64,000 nt of DNA, taken from NCBI RefSeq assembly GCF_020177335.1, contig NZ_JAIVMG010000003.1, forward strand, positions 434,001 to 498,000. The letters run 5' to 3'. Under the pieces are notes generated by a model that was given only the letters and a program-made list of their open reading frames with translations, had not been told where the DNA came from and ran no database searches. Every line of letters starts with the position of its first letter. Position 1 is the stretch's first letter. The position numbers and the translations under genes are program-made. Shown here piece by piece: positions 34,932 through 43,561 of this stretch. This stretch comes from Stappia indica (GTDB lineage: Bacteria; Pseudomonadota; Alphaproteobacteria; Rhizobiales; Stappiaceae).

Positions 34932-35453
34932 ATGACCTCAATGACCGAGCCGGCACGGAAGCCGGGGGGCGGAAAGCCGATTTCCGGCAAGACCGTTCTT
35001 GCCTGGATCCTGGGATTCTTCGCCGTCGTCTTCGCGGCCAATGCCGTGTTCATCTACCTCGCCGTCGGCTCCTTTCCGGGCGTTGTCACGGAAACGGCCT
35101 ATGAGGAGGGGCTGGCGTATAACGAAGAAATCGCCGCCTCGCGCGAACAGGCGCTGCTCAACTGGACCGTGGACGGCTCCGTCTCCCGGATCGAGGGCAC
35201 GAATGCCGCGATCCTGGTGGATGCGAAGGACGCCGAGGGCGCCCCGCTGGTCGGTCTGACCGTGACGGTGGTTCTGCTGCGTCCGGCGAGCGCGGAGCCG
35301 GAGCGCACGGTCGTTCTCCAGGAAGGGGAACTGGGGCGGTACCGGGCGGAGCTGGCCGACATGGCGGCGGGTCGCTGGATCGTCAAGCTGTTGGCCGAGG
35401 GCCGCGGTGGGGAAAGCTTCCGCTCGTTCAATCGGGTCTATCTCGACGAATAG
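34932..35453 (+). CDS. fixH: FixH-family protein
   Basis: A 173-residue protein with one N-terminal membrane helix (VLAWILGFFAVVFAANAVFIYLA) and a periplasmic domain with the FixH pattern AYEEGLAYNEEIAASREQ, then a beta-sandwich ending SFNRVYLDE. FixH/CcoH helps assemble the cbb3 complex. The ATG is inferred from the helix position; the upstream extension is not conserved and no good ribosome-binding site is visible for either. Confidence 0.78.
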   Translation: MTSMTEPARKPGGGKPISGKTVLAWILGFFAVVFAANAVFIYLAVGSFPGVVTETAYEEGLAYNEEIAASREQALLNWTVDGSVSRIEGTNAAILVDAKDAEGAPLVGLTVTVVLLRPASAEPERTVVLQEGELGRYRAELADMAAGRWIVKLLAEGRGGESFRSFNRVYLDE

Positions 35454-35685
35454 AGCGGGCGCCGAACGGGACCCTCGGCGGCCGGACCGGGAGGTCGCCA
35501 TCGCGAAGCGGCAATCGCCGGAAGGCGTCAGGCCGCTTCGTCGCGAGGCCTGCCGGGCACTGGCGGTCCGGGTATAAACTCAGTCTGATGCCTGTGCGGG
35601 TCCTTCGGCCGGCGCGGCGTCACGGGAAGATCGCGGGTGAAGTGGACGGCAGCTCTTCGCCCCGGCAGGGATAGCAGCGGCAATC

Positions 35686-37896
35686 ATGACGGCGTATGAG
35701 CGGGATTGGGAAGCGTTTGTCACCCTTTCGCCGGAGGGCGAGGCGCATATGGATCTGGCGGTGGAAGGGGTCACCTGCGCTGCCTGCATGGTGGAGATCG
35801 AGCGCGGCCTTTCAGCCCAGCCGGGTATCCGAAAGGCGCGGCTCAATCTGACCAGCCATCGTCTGGCGGTCGACTGGACACCGGGGGAAAGCACGCCGGA
35901 CCAGGTGGTCGAAACCCTGTCGCGGCTGGGCTACCGGGCCCATCCCTTCGATCCGGCACAGGTGCGCGAGCGAGCCGACAGCGCCGGGCGGGAGCTGCTG
36001 CGCTGTCTTGCCGTGGCCGGTTTCGCGGCGATGAACATCATGCTCTTGTCCGTTTCGGTCTGGTCGGGCAATGCCACGGGCATCGAGACCGAGACCCGCG
36101 ATTTCTTCCACTGGCTCTCGGCGCTGATTGCGCTGCCGGCGGCGGTCTACGCCGGACGGCCGTTCCTGCGCTCCGCCTTCGCGGCGGTCTGGGCCAAGCG
36201 GCTCAACATGGACGTGCCCATCGTCATCGGCGTGACCCTGGCCCTGTTCCTGTCCGTCACCCAGACGATCCAGTCTGCCCATCACGCCTATTTTGAATCG
36301 GCGGTGATGCTGCTGTTCTTCCTGTTGATCGGCCGCTATCTCGATCACACCATGCGCCGGCGCACGCGCGCCTTTGCCGAGAATATCGCTGCGCTCAAGG
36401 CGGAAACAGCGGTAACGATCCTGCCCGACGGCCGCCTGCGCGAGGTGCCTTTGTCCAAGGTGGAGCCGGGCGAGCACATTCTGGTGCGGGCCGGCGAGCG
36501 GGTTTCGCTGGACGGAACGGTGCTCAGCGGGCGTTCGGACATCGACCAGAGCCTTGTCACCGGCGAGACGGCACTGGCCTCGGTCGGCGTTGGCGATCCG
36601 GTCTATGCCGGCACCATGAATGCCTCGGCCAACCTGACGGTGGCGGTCACGACCGCGTCCGGCGCGACCCTGCTCGATGAGGTGACACGCCTTCTGGAAG
36701 CGGCCGCGCAGGCGAAGTCGAGGCATGTGCAGCTTGCCGACCGGGCTGCGGCGCTCTATTCGCCGCTGGTGCATTTGGCCGCGGCCCTCACCTTCGTCGG
36801 CTGGTGGCTCTCCGGTGCCGGTTGGCAACCCTCTCTGGTGGTGGCGATCTCGGTCTTGATCATCACCTGCCCCTGCGCGCTCGGGCTGGCGATCCCGGCG
36901 GTGCAGGTGGTGACATCCGGGCTGATGTTCCGCGCCGGCGTGCTGCTGCATTCCGGCGATGCGGTGGAGCGGCTCGCGGAGGTGGACACCATCGTCTTCG
37001 ACAAGACCGGGACCTTGACCCTGGCGGTGCCTGAGGTGGTCGAGACGGCGGTGCTGGACGATAGCGCACGCGCGTTGGCCGGGCGTCTGGCGCTGTCGAG
37101 CCGGCATCCGCTGGCCGCGGCCTTGGCGCGGGCGACACAGGCCGAGGTGCCGCTGCCGGATGCACGGGAAATGCCCGGTGAGGGCGTGTGTGCGGAGGTG
37201 GAGGGCCGGGAGCTGCGGCTGGGCAGCGCGACCTTCTGCGGATTGCCGGAGGCGCAGGTGCAGGCGGCGCTTGCGGCGCGGCCCGGGGCCTCGCTGCTGG
37301 TCTTTTGCGATGGTGCGGAGACGCCGGTGCCGCTGCTGGTGGAGCAGCGTGTGCGCGAGGATGCGGCGGAAACGGCCGCCGCGCTGCGCCAGGCCGGCTA
37401 CCGGCTGGCGATTCTGTCCGGCGACCGGACGGCTCCGGTCGCTGCCGTGGCGCAGCAACTGGGGATCGAGGACTGGCAGGCGGAACTGCGCCCGGCCGAC
37501 AAGATCGCCCGGCTGGAGCAATGGGCCGCGACGGGTGCCCGGGTGTTGATGGTTGGCGATGGGCTGAACGACGCGCCGGCGCTGGCCGCCGCCCATGTGT
37601 CCATGTCTCCGGTGACGGCGGTGCATGTGGCGCAGGCCGCCGCGGATGCGGTGTTCCTGGGCGATCGCCTGGCACCGGTGTTCGAAGCCTTGCGGCTTTC
37701 ACGGCGCGCCCGTGCGGCAATGGCGCAGAACCTCTGGTTCTCGACCCTTTACAATGTGGTTGCGGTGCCTTTCGCCGTGGCCGGTTTCGTGACGCCGCTG
37801 ATCGCCGCCCTGGCCATGTCCGGGTCCTCGGTCGTCGTGACGCTCAATGCGTTGCGGCTGCGCCTGGCGGCGGGGTCCAGTTCGGAACGGGTGTGA
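35686..37896 (+). CDS. fixI: Copper P-type ATPase of cbb3 assembly (FixI/CcoI)
   Basis: A 736-residue P1B-type ATPase that exports Cu(I) toward the oxidase assembly site. An N-terminal HMA domain has GVTCAACMVEIE (Cys31, Cys34), the membrane metal site is CPCALG near residue 395, the phosphorylated Asp is in DKTGTLT near 439, and the hinge motif is GDGLNDAPAL near 623. It follows fixH by 232 bases and precedes ccoS by one base. The substitution of histidine in the usual HP motif is not seen: SSRHPLAAAL is intact. Confidence 0.95.
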   Translation: MTAYERDWEAFVTLSPEGEAHMDLAVEGVTCAACMVEIERGLSAQPGIRKARLNLTSHRLAVDWTPGESTPDQVVETLSRLGYRAHPFDPAQVRERADSAGRELLRCLAVAGFAAMNIMLLSVSVWSGNATGIETETRDFFHWLSALIALPAAVYAGRPFLRSAFAAVWAKRLNMDVPIVIGVTLALFLSVTQTIQSAHHAYFESAVMLLFFLLIGRYLDHTMRRRTRAFAENIAALKAETAVTILPDGRLREVPLSKVEPGEHILVRAGERVSLDGTVLSGRSDIDQSLVTGETALASVGVGDPVYAGTMNASANLTVAVTTASGATLLDEVTRLLEAAAQAKSRHVQLADRAAALYSPLVHLAAALTFVGWWLSGAGWQPSLVVAISVLIITCPCALGLAIPAVQVVTSGLMFRAGVLLHSGDAVERLAEVDTIVFDKTGTLTLAVPEVVETAVLDDSARALAGRLALSSRHPLAAALARATQAEVPLPDAREMPGEGVCAEVEGRELRLGSATFCGLPEAQVQAALAARPGASLLVFCDGAETPVPLLVEQRVREDAAETAAALRQAGYRLAILSGDRTAPVAAVAQQLGIEDWQAELRPADKIARLEQWAATGARVLMVGDGLNDAPALAAAHVSMSPVTAVHVAQAAADAVFLGDRLAPVFEALRLSRRARAAMAQNLWFSTLYNVVAVPFAVAGFVTPLIAALAMSGSSVVVTLNALRLRLAAGSSSERV

Positions 37897-37897
37897 C

Positions 37898-38059
37898 ATG
37901 GATGTGCTGATTTTTCTGATACCGGTGGCCCTGCTGCTGGGCCTGATCGGGCTGGCCGGTTTCCTCTGGTCGCTGAAATCGGGCCAGTATGAGGATCTGG
38001 AGGGCGCCAAATACCGGATCCTTCAGGATGACGATCTGCCGGACGACCCGGCCAGATGA
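37898..38059 (+). CDS. ccoS: cbb3-type oxidase assembly protein CcoS
   Basis: A 53-residue protein with one membrane helix (VLIFLIPVALLLGLIGLAGF) and the family tail WSLKSGQYEDLEGAKYRIL. Needed for cofactor insertion into CcoN. It starts one base after the fixI stop. The longer in-frame start inside fixI is unlikely. Confidence 0.88.
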   Translation: MDVLIFLIPVALLLGLIGLAGFLWSLKSGQYEDLEGAKYRILQDDDLPDDPAR

Positions 38060-38185
38060 CGGCTTGCGTGCCGGTGCGGATCGGCGGCGCAACCCGGGGT
38101 ACGCCGTCGCGCGGCTTTGGCACATAGAGGCTAACCGTTATTTCAGATTTCACGTGCGACAAGGGGGGACATTGGAGGTTCTTGC

Positions 38186-38704
38186 GTGTCGTTGGATCTG
38201 TCATCCCTGACGTTTTTGCTGGTCGAGGACAGTGCGTATATGCGCACGATCCTGCGCACCATGCTGCAGGGATTCGGCGCCCGGCGGATCGTCGAGGCAG
38301 AAGATGGCGCGTCCGGCCTGGAGGCGATGGAGCGGGCCAATCCCGATATCCTGATTCTCGACTGGGTGATGCCGATTCTCGATGGCGCGGACATGGTGCG
38401 GATGATCCGCAATCCGCATAATCCCTTCGCCTATATTCCGATCATCATGGTCACCGGGCACACCGAGCGTAGCCGCATCATCGAGGCGCGACGCCTCGGC
38501 GTGCATGAGCTCCTGTCCAAGCCGATTTCCGCCAAGGCGCTGTATCAGCGGGTCAGCAGCGTGATTATGCAGCCGCGCGACTTCGTCAAGACCCCGAGTT
38601 ACTTCGGCCCGGCGCCGCGTGAGATCCGCAACCGCCAGAAGATCTGGCAGGCCGTGGATGGGGAGGGCGACGGGCAGCCGGCGATCTCGACCATCGGCGG
38701 ATAG
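38186..38704 (+). CDS. CheY-like response regulator with C-terminal extension
   Basis: A 172-residue protein: receiver with ED pair in LLVEDSAYMRTIL, phosphoacceptor in ILDWVMPILDG and Lys in LLSKPIS. A 45-residue tail follows (TPSYFGPAPREIRNR) without a DNA-binding motif. This architecture is frequent in Alphaproteobacteria; the partner kinase is unknown. The GTG start is supported by GGAGG 7 bases away. It is not obviously part of the fix operon, which ends with ccoS 126 bases upstream. Confidence 0.8.
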   Translation: MSLDLSSLTFLLVEDSAYMRTILRTMLQGFGARRIVEAEDGASGLEAMERANPDILILDWVMPILDGADMVRMIRNPHNPFAYIPIIMVTGHTERSRIIEARRLGVHELLSKPISAKALYQRVSSVIMQPRDFVKTPSYFGPAPREIRNRQKIWQAVDGEGDGQPAISTIGG

Positions 38705-38941
38705 GTTCTTGTGATTGCGCCCGCCCACCCCTCTTTCCCATTCGATCATCTCGTGAAAAAAGAGCGGTCCGGTCCAGCCGGGTCTCCCGTGATCGCGTGC
38801 CACCTGCATCCGGCGTTGGGCCGATGGCCAGTGACAAGGGGGCTCCCGCGCCTGTGTCGGCGTGGGGCGGACAGGCGTCATTTCAAGGTCTGAGGGGAGC
38901 AGGGAGGCTGGCGGGGAAGGCGAGGCGGGGCTGGTGTGATC

Positions 38942-39424
38942 TCAGGTGCCAGCGGCTCCGCTCAGGGAGCTTTGCGTTGCCGGGAGCCGGCTTTGAGCGA
39001 TGGCGCGCCGCAATTCGTCCCGGTTGGAGACGATGTCGGCAAGCGTCACGGTGTCCAGATGCTGGAAGAAGCAGGAGAGCGCTTCATGCAACACCTTCTT
39101 CAGGTGGCATGATTCGTAGATTGCGCAGCGGGACTGGCAGGCCTTTTCCTCGCACTCCGTAAGGAAAAAGTCGGGCTCGATCAGTTTCACGATGGAAGAA
39201 ATGACGATCTGGTCAGGTCTTTTCGCCAGAGAAATGCCCCCGCTGCGTCCGACGGTGGAATTGATGTAGCCGTTCTTTCGCAGGGTCTGAACACAGGATA
39301 CCACCTGGGAGCGATGACTTAGGCTTTTCTCCACAATTTCGTCAATTGTGATGATTCTATCTTCGTATATGGCCAAGTACATTAACGTTCGAATCGCGAT
39401 ATCCGTTCGGTTCGTAAGGCGCAT
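38942..39424 (-). CDS. Rrf2-family regulator, NsrR-like
   Basis: A 160-residue winged-helix protein beginning MRLTNRTDIAIRTLMYLA. It has the Rrf2 recognition segment SHRSQVVSCVQTLRKNGYI and the Cys cluster CEEKACQSRCAIYESC in the position where NsrR and related proteins bind an Fe-S cluster. That cluster typically senses nitric oxide or redox state. It is transcribed away from the globin-domain gene across an AT-rich region, suggesting it controls that gene; NO as the signal is inferred. Confidence 0.85.
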   Translation of the reverse strand: MRLTNRTDIAIRTLMYLAIYEDRIITIDEIVEKSLSHRSQVVSCVQTLRKNGYINSTVGRSGGISLAKRPDQIVISSIVKLIEPDFFLTECEEKACQSRCAIYESCHLKKVLHEALSCFFQHLDTVTLADIVSNRDELRRAIAQSRLPATQSSLSGAAGT

Positions 39425-39636
39425 TGCCCGCTCCTGGCAGAAAAGTATGAATGAAGTCGCGGGAGATTACTTTAGGTTCGTTTCGTATTCAATTTTTAAT
39501 AAACGATACATTTTAGATAGAGCTTTTGTTTTTGTTGTAAATCTATAATAAAATTTTAAATACTTTGAATGGATCATTTGAAGGGTGTGGTTCTGGACGC
39601 ATCGAATATGTGTCGCGAAACAGATATTGGCGAAAT
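39425..39636. promoter_or_regulatory. AT-rich divergent promoter region
   Basis: About 212 bases, with 39470-39570 strikingly AT-rich compared with the rest of the window. A TATAAT sits at 39544-39549, but I see no good -35 at the right spacing. It is the likely control region for both the Rrf2 gene and the globin-domain gene. Confidence 0.5.
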
Positions 39637-40116
39637 ATGAATTCGGAAACCTGGATGGAAGTCCGTGACTGGATTGACTTCATGGAATTGTACTCGGGGG
39701 ATCGGCAGAGCCTGGTCGATGCGTGGGCGTTGGTGTCGCCCCGAATGCCCCAGATCCTCGATGGCTTTTACCAAAGCAGGATCGTGTCCGGCCAGAAATG
39801 GCGGCTGAAGGGGCTCTCGTTGGAACGACTCAAGGCAAGCCAGTTCTCTTATTGGGAGATGCTGTTTTCGGGCGTGCTGGATGAGCGATATCGCGCGCGT
39901 GTCCGGTGGGTGGCGGCCAGGCATTTTCAGGCCGGCGTGACGATGGCCGACTACATCGCGTCCTACGGGTGGTTTCTCAACGCCTTCGAGCGGGAGATCG
40001 CGGCGGTGGAGCCTTGCGGCGCACAGAGGGCATCGCTGATGGCGTCAGTGCGGCGGGTGGTCCTTCTCGACATGACCTTCGCCGCCTCCGCCTGCCATGT
40101 GGCGTATGTCGACTAG
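39637..40116 (+). CDS. Stand-alone globin-sensor (protoglobin-like) protein
   Basis: A 159-residue, all-helical protein. The core FSYWEMLFSGVLDERYRARV followed by WVAARHFQAGVTMADYIASY matches the globin-sensor domain pattern Q..(H/Y)W..LF.G..D..Y..R...(I/V)...H...G, with the His as expected proximal heme ligand. No methyl-accepting, GGDEF or kinase domain follows, so it is a sensor domain without output. It may bind O2 or NO. The start is uncertain: an in-frame TTG at 39565 would add 24 residues; no ribosome-binding site is convincing. Confidence 0.66.
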   Translation: MNSETWMEVRDWIDFMELYSGDRQSLVDAWALVSPRMPQILDGFYQSRIVSGQKWRLKGLSLERLKASQFSYWEMLFSGVLDERYRARVRWVAARHFQAGVTMADYIASYGWFLNAFEREIAAVEPCGAQRASLMASVRRVVLLDMTFAASACHVAYVD

Positions 40117-40144
40117 AGCGGCGCCGCTCGGCGGTCCTGCGGGG

Positions 40145-40576
40145 TCAATCGGAGGTCTTGTGGTCCTTGGTCGGGCCGGGTTTCTGGGCGTTCTTGCGCC
40201 GGCGCAGGTTCGCCCGCAAGGCCTCGGCCAGACGTCGGGCGCGCGCGTCGTCCGTGGCCGGCGCTTTCGGGCGGCCGTCCTGCGGGGGCGTGCTGTCGCT
40301 CGGGGGCTTGCTCATGGGTCGTGCCTGTTTCAACTGCTGTCCGGCAGGGTGCGCCGCGACTGGTGTTTTGGCCGATATCCGGCGCCCATTGCAAGGGGGG
40401 GGGGCGGTGTCGCGCGTCAAGTCGTCATCCATTTCGCCAACCGTCAGTATGGCGACGTATTCGGCGATCGCGTCAATGTCCTCCCAGGCGGCAAGGAGCT
40501 CGTCACGGAACGCCTCAGCCTGCGCCTTCGGCTCAAGCCCCATGGGGGGCATGGTGACTTCGTAGAGCTTTGTCAT
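40145..40576 (-). CDS. Small hydrophilic protein(s), frame joined across a C10 tract
   Basis: An open frame of 143 codons. The N-terminal part (KLYEVTMPPMGLEPKAQAEA, then an acidic helix) and the C-terminal 56 codons (from MSKPPSD to the stop, start at 40315) look like two separate proteins. The tail ARRLAEALRANLRRRKNAQ resembles a small conserved alphaproteobacterial protein that is usually on its own. A run of ten C lies in the middle of the frame, so a length error or slippage could fuse or split them. Function unknown. Confidence 0.42.
   Translation of the reverse strand: MTKLYEVTMPPMGLEPKAQAEAFRDELLAAWEDIDAIAEYVAILTVGEMDDDLTRDTAPPPCNGRRISAKTPVAAHPAGQQLKQARPMSKPPSDSTPPQDGRPKAPATDDARARRLAEALRANLRRRKNAQKPGPTKDHKTSD
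40395..40404. repeat. Homopolymer run of ten G (plus strand)
   Basis: Ten consecutive G inside the minus-strand frame above. Possible slippage site or a sequencing-sensitive position. Confidence 0.8.
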
Positions 40577-40835
40577 GGCCGTTCCCGTTGTTGGTGCCGC
40601 TCGACGGGCGCCATCGCGATGTGTCGCACTCTCGGTCGCCATCGATCCCCGCGCCGCTCCGGGGAAGGCCCCGGGAGCCATGCTGTTTGGGGCGCGCGCG
40701 CGTGGCCACATGTTCGCTGCGCCTTCTCGCCGGGCGCTGCAAGTTACGGCAAGCGTCTCGTCTTGAGATTTTCCACAGCATGCCTTGCCGACCCGCTTGA
40801 CGGCTGCGGTTTTTGCCCTTAAACCCGCGCTCATC

Positions 40836-40910
<75 letters not shown>

Positions 40911-40962
40911 TAAAATCAATGACTTAGAAGACATTTTCGGAGTGCTTCGAAGTTCATTGAAC

Positions 40963-41955
40963 CTAAAAGTCGAGAATATCCGCCTCGTCCCGCAGGTGGT
41001 CCGGCGCAAATCTGGCATATGTCGAGAATGTCACTGACACATTCGAATGCCCGAGAAATTGCGCCACCTTCTCCATTGAAACGCCCTCGCTGACCATCCA
41101 CACCGCCGCGCTATGGCGCAAGACATGCGGCGTCACATCCGAAAGCCCGGCGCTCTTGGCCGCGGCGCGGAACCCGGTCTTGATCGACGCGCAGGGCTTC
41201 CCGTTCCATTCGATCACGAATTCCGTCAGGGCCATCTTCTGCGCCTCTTTCAAGGCCTTCTCAACCCCGCTGTTCATCGGAACCCTGGCACGGCCTTTTC
41301 TCGGCCCAGTGGTGTCGACGCGCAAGTCGATCTCACGGCGCTGGAAATCAACCCTGTTCCACGTCAGGTCGAGGATGGCCCCGACCCGGCCAGCCGTTGC
41401 CAGCATAAGGCGGATCGCAAGCCTGATATGCGGCGCCGTGGCGGCTCCCAGCAGCGCCCGCGCCTCTGCCTTAGTTATCCAGCGGTCTTTCGGCGCCGGC
41501 AAGGAGGGGCGATCGATCTTCGGGGCATGGTCGATGATCTTCTGCTGGACGGCCCATCGAAGCACGGTGGTCAGATGGCCGAGCTCTGTCCGGATGGTGC
41601 CATCCTTGCGGCCTTGTCCGCGGCGCTTGGCGGTATAGGCGGCAATGTGACCTCTGTCGATCTGGTCGGGCCTGAGGTGTCCGAGCTCCGGCATCATTGC
41701 CTTGGCCTCAAAACCCATGGTCGTCACCACGGGTTTCCCGTCCTTTTCTTCGCAATAGGCGTCCCACAGATCGCGGATCGTGGCGGCGGTTGCCTGGTGC
41801 GCGAGCATTTCGCGCCGATAGACGTCTATCGCTTCGCGGTCGGCGTCCGCGCGTGTTTCAGCACGAAGACGGAACCGTCGTCTCGCGTCACCGTCTCGCC
41901 ACGAGACGACGTATCGACCTTTGAGCCTGCCGATTGTGAGCTCGTGCTTTGACAC
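40963..41955 (-). CDS. Phage tyrosine integrase
   Basis: A 330-residue recombinase for integration and excision at tRNA-Thr. The N-terminal arm-binding part is GRLKGRYVVSWRDGDARRRF, followed by a SAM-like core-binding domain. Catalytic residues are visible: Arg in ATAGRVGAILDL, His-X-X-Arg in HVLRHSAAVWM, His in FLGHSNVSVTFSTYA, and the nucleophile Tyr in that same segment. The GTG start gives a full arm-binding domain but overlaps the excisionase gene by 130 bases in another frame. Confidence 0.92.
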   Translation of the reverse strand: MSKHELTIGRLKGRYVVSWRDGDARRRFRLRAETRADADREAIDVYRREMLAHQATAATIRDLWDAYCEEKDGKPVVTTMGFEAKAMMPELGHLRPDQIDRGHIAAYTAKRRGQGRKDGTIRTELGHLTTVLRWAVQQKIIDHAPKIDRPSLPAPKDRWITKAEARALLGAATAPHIRLAIRLMLATAGRVGAILDLTWNRVDFQRREIDLRVDTTGPRKGRARVPMNSGVEKALKEAQKMALTEFVIEWNGKPCASIKTGFRAAAKSAGLSDVTPHVLRHSAAVWMVSEGVSMEKVAQFLGHSNVSVTFSTYARFAPDHLRDEADILDF

Positions 41956-42113
41956 TGCAGAAATTCCTCCACCGCCCCCGCCGGGATGCGATAGTGCCGT
42001 CCGAAGCGCACCGCGCGCAACTCCCCCCGCTTGATTAAATTGCGGATGGTGTTGGCGCAAACATGCCATTCGTCGGCGAGCATATCGGGTGTGTAGACGC
42101 GGGCCTGGGTCAT
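41826..42113 (-). CDS. Excisionase-like helix-turn-helix protein
   Basis: A 95-residue protein with a MerR/excisionase-type HTH (YTPDMLADEWHVCANTIRNL, then RGELRAVRFGRHYRIPAGAVEEFL). The C-terminal 40 residues are hydrophilic and are encoded over the integrase 5' end. It likely directs excision and may be coupled to integrase translation. It overlaps the preceding gene by ATGA. Confidence 0.75.
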   Translation of the reverse strand: MTQARVYTPDMLADEWHVCANTIRNLIKRGELRAVRFGRHYRIPAGAVEEFLQCQSTSSQSAGSKVDTSSRGETVTRDDGSVFVLKHARTPTAKR

Positions 42114-42415
42114 GCATCACCCTCCTTTTGCCCTGACATCTCCCGGAGCGCTGCCCGGGCCGGTTCCAGCTCGGCAAGAGCGCCTTGCAGATCGCCGGTG
42201 CCGTCGAGATGATCGTGAATCCAGCTTTCTGCTACACGCAGCGCCAGGGCGATGATGGCCCTGTGTTTCAGTCGCTCGGCCATGATGGCGCGGGCAGCGG
42301 CATCAACGGTGTGCGGGCCAACAGCTGAATGGCCGTAAATCGCTGCAGTGACGAATGCCTCGCTCGAAACAACCTCTCGCGCGGCCCGCATCACGTCGTC
42401 AGGGTAGTCAGTCAT
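42110..42415 (-). CDS. Phage protein, unknown
   Basis: A 101-residue, acidic, helical protein beginning TDYPDDVMRAAREVVSSEAF. No recognised motif. Overlaps both neighbours by ATGA, so part of the leftward operon. Confidence 0.5.
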   Translation of the reverse strand: MTDYPDDVMRAAREVVSSEAFVTAAIYGHSAVGPHTVDAAARAIMAERLKHRAIIALALRVAESWIHDHLDGTGDLQGALAELEPARAALREMSGQKEGDA

Positions 42416-42543
42416 GGCCGGTTTCTCCTCTCATCAACCCATCGGCGAATGCGAGCCGCCAAGTAGAGCCAGATAAATGGAATGGCAGCGAGCGCAAATG
42501 CCCCCAGCATGACCACGTCCTTGAAGATGAGATAGTCAGTCAT
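42412..42543 (-). CDS. Small phage membrane protein
   Basis: A 43-residue protein with one membrane helix (VVMLGAFALAAIPFIWLYLA) and a basic tail. ATGA overlap with the next gene; preceded by an in-frame extension without a ribosome-binding site. Confidence 0.5.
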   Translation of the reverse strand: MTDYLIFKDVVMLGAFALAAIPFIWLYLAARIRRWVDERRNRP

Positions 42544-42781
42544 GGCCGGTCCCTCCTCTGGGTCTTGGCGAGGGCTGCGCATATTGGTCATGAGTGGCGC
42601 GGGGGAAAGACTCCGCGTATCGCTTGGCGTCGTCAACAGTATCGAATGGAATTTCCATGAACGTAACACTGCCCCCCAGCGCCGCAGCAACCCCGAAGCC
42701 GCGCCGATCAACAATCGCGTGCTCGATACCTTGCGCCGTGTATATCTCCGCGCAGCCTTTTTTCTTTTTTGTCCATTCCAT
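42536..42781 (-). CDS. Phage protein, unknown
   Basis: An 81-residue protein beginning EWTKKKKGCAEIYTAQGIEH, followed by an alternating hydrophobic stretch and a proline/arginine-rich tail. Overlaps neighbours at both ends. Family not recognised. Confidence 0.5.
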   Translation of the reverse strand: MEWTKKKKGCAEIYTAQGIEHAIVDRRGFGVAAALGGSVTFMEIPFDTVDDAKRYAESFPRATHDQYAQPSPRPRGGTGHD

Positions 42782-42981
42782 CATGCCGCTACCATCGCGG
42801 CCAGCTCGCCGTTCTGGTCCTTCTCGGCCTTGCCCCCATCAACCTCAACGCGGTATCTGTCGCCCGCGAAATGCGAGCCGTACCAGGCCATCACGGGCGC
42901 GACGGAAGCCTTGTCGCAACGGATGATCTGGACCTTGGGCCGCGCATCGCTGTTGATGAATTTCAGCTCATGGGCTTTCAT
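42781..42981 (-). CDS. Phage protein, unknown
   Basis: A 66-residue protein (KAHELKFINSDARPKVQIIR). The start is set by an AAGGAGG site 5 bases upstream; an earlier in-frame ATG overlaps that site. No recognised motif. Confidence 0.55.
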   Translation of the reverse strand: MKAHELKFINSDARPKVQIIRCDKASVAPVMAWYGSHFAGDRYRVEVDGGKAEKDQNGELAAMVAA

Positions 42982-42992
42982 CCCCACCTCCT

Positions 42993-43367
42993 TCATCTCT
43001 TGACCACGCCGCCGCCGATCCGCGCTTTCCACGCGCCGTCCCGGTTCGTCTGGAACGCCGAGCGCTTGCGCTTCACGCCGGCCGCCTTTGCAGCCATGCG
43101 GTACGTCTTCGATTTCGTCGCGACATCGGCCTTCGTCTTGGGTGGGTGGCACCAGTCGCAGATCGGCGCCAGGTTGCTTTCCCGGTTCTCACCGCCGTTG
43201 ATCAGCGCCTTCACGTGGTCCAGATCCCAGCCGTCGCTGGCCGTGATCTTGCGCGTGCAGACGTGGCACTTGCCGCCGGCCTGCTGGAACACCCGGAGCC
43301 GGACGCGGGCCGGGGCCGCTGTGTCGGGTGTCTTGCCGATCCACTCCGGCACGCTGCGCCCGGTCAT
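42993..43367 (-). CDS. HNH endonuclease
   Basis: A 124-residue protein with the HNH core: CHVC, WDLDHVKALINGGENRESNL and CDWCH, giving a structural zinc and the DH...N metal site. Phage HNH proteins nick DNA in homing, packaging or recombination. The position within the leftward early genes, not next to the terminase, favours a role other than packaging. Confidence 0.82.
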   Translation of the reverse strand: MTGRSVPEWIGKTPDTAAPARVRLRVFQQAGGKCHVCTRKITASDGWDLDHVKALINGGENRESNLAPICDWCHPPKTKADVATKSKTYRMAAKAAGVKRKRSAFQTNRDGAWKARIGGGVVKR

Positions 43368-43561
43368 CTCCCGAACTCCCGCATCCGCGTCGTGTAGATC
43401 GCCGTACAGGCATCATTCGCGCCGGACGCCCGGATATCGGCCCGGTATACCGTGCCAATGACCCGCAGCGCCTCGCCGTCCTGTGCATCCTCGACGGCGC
43501 AGGCAAACCTTGCGACCACGGACGAGGCCAGCAGCGGGTTCTTCATGCGCTCTTCTTCCAT
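43364..43561 (-). CDS. Phage protein, unknown
   Basis: A 65-residue protein (EEERMKNPLLASSVVARFAC). Overlaps the HNH gene by ATGA and the DUF1367 gene by 19 bases. No recognised motif. Confidence 0.5.
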   Translation of the reverse strand: MEEERMKNPLLASSVVARFACAVEDAQDGEALRVIGTVYRADIRASGANDACTAIYTTRMREFGR

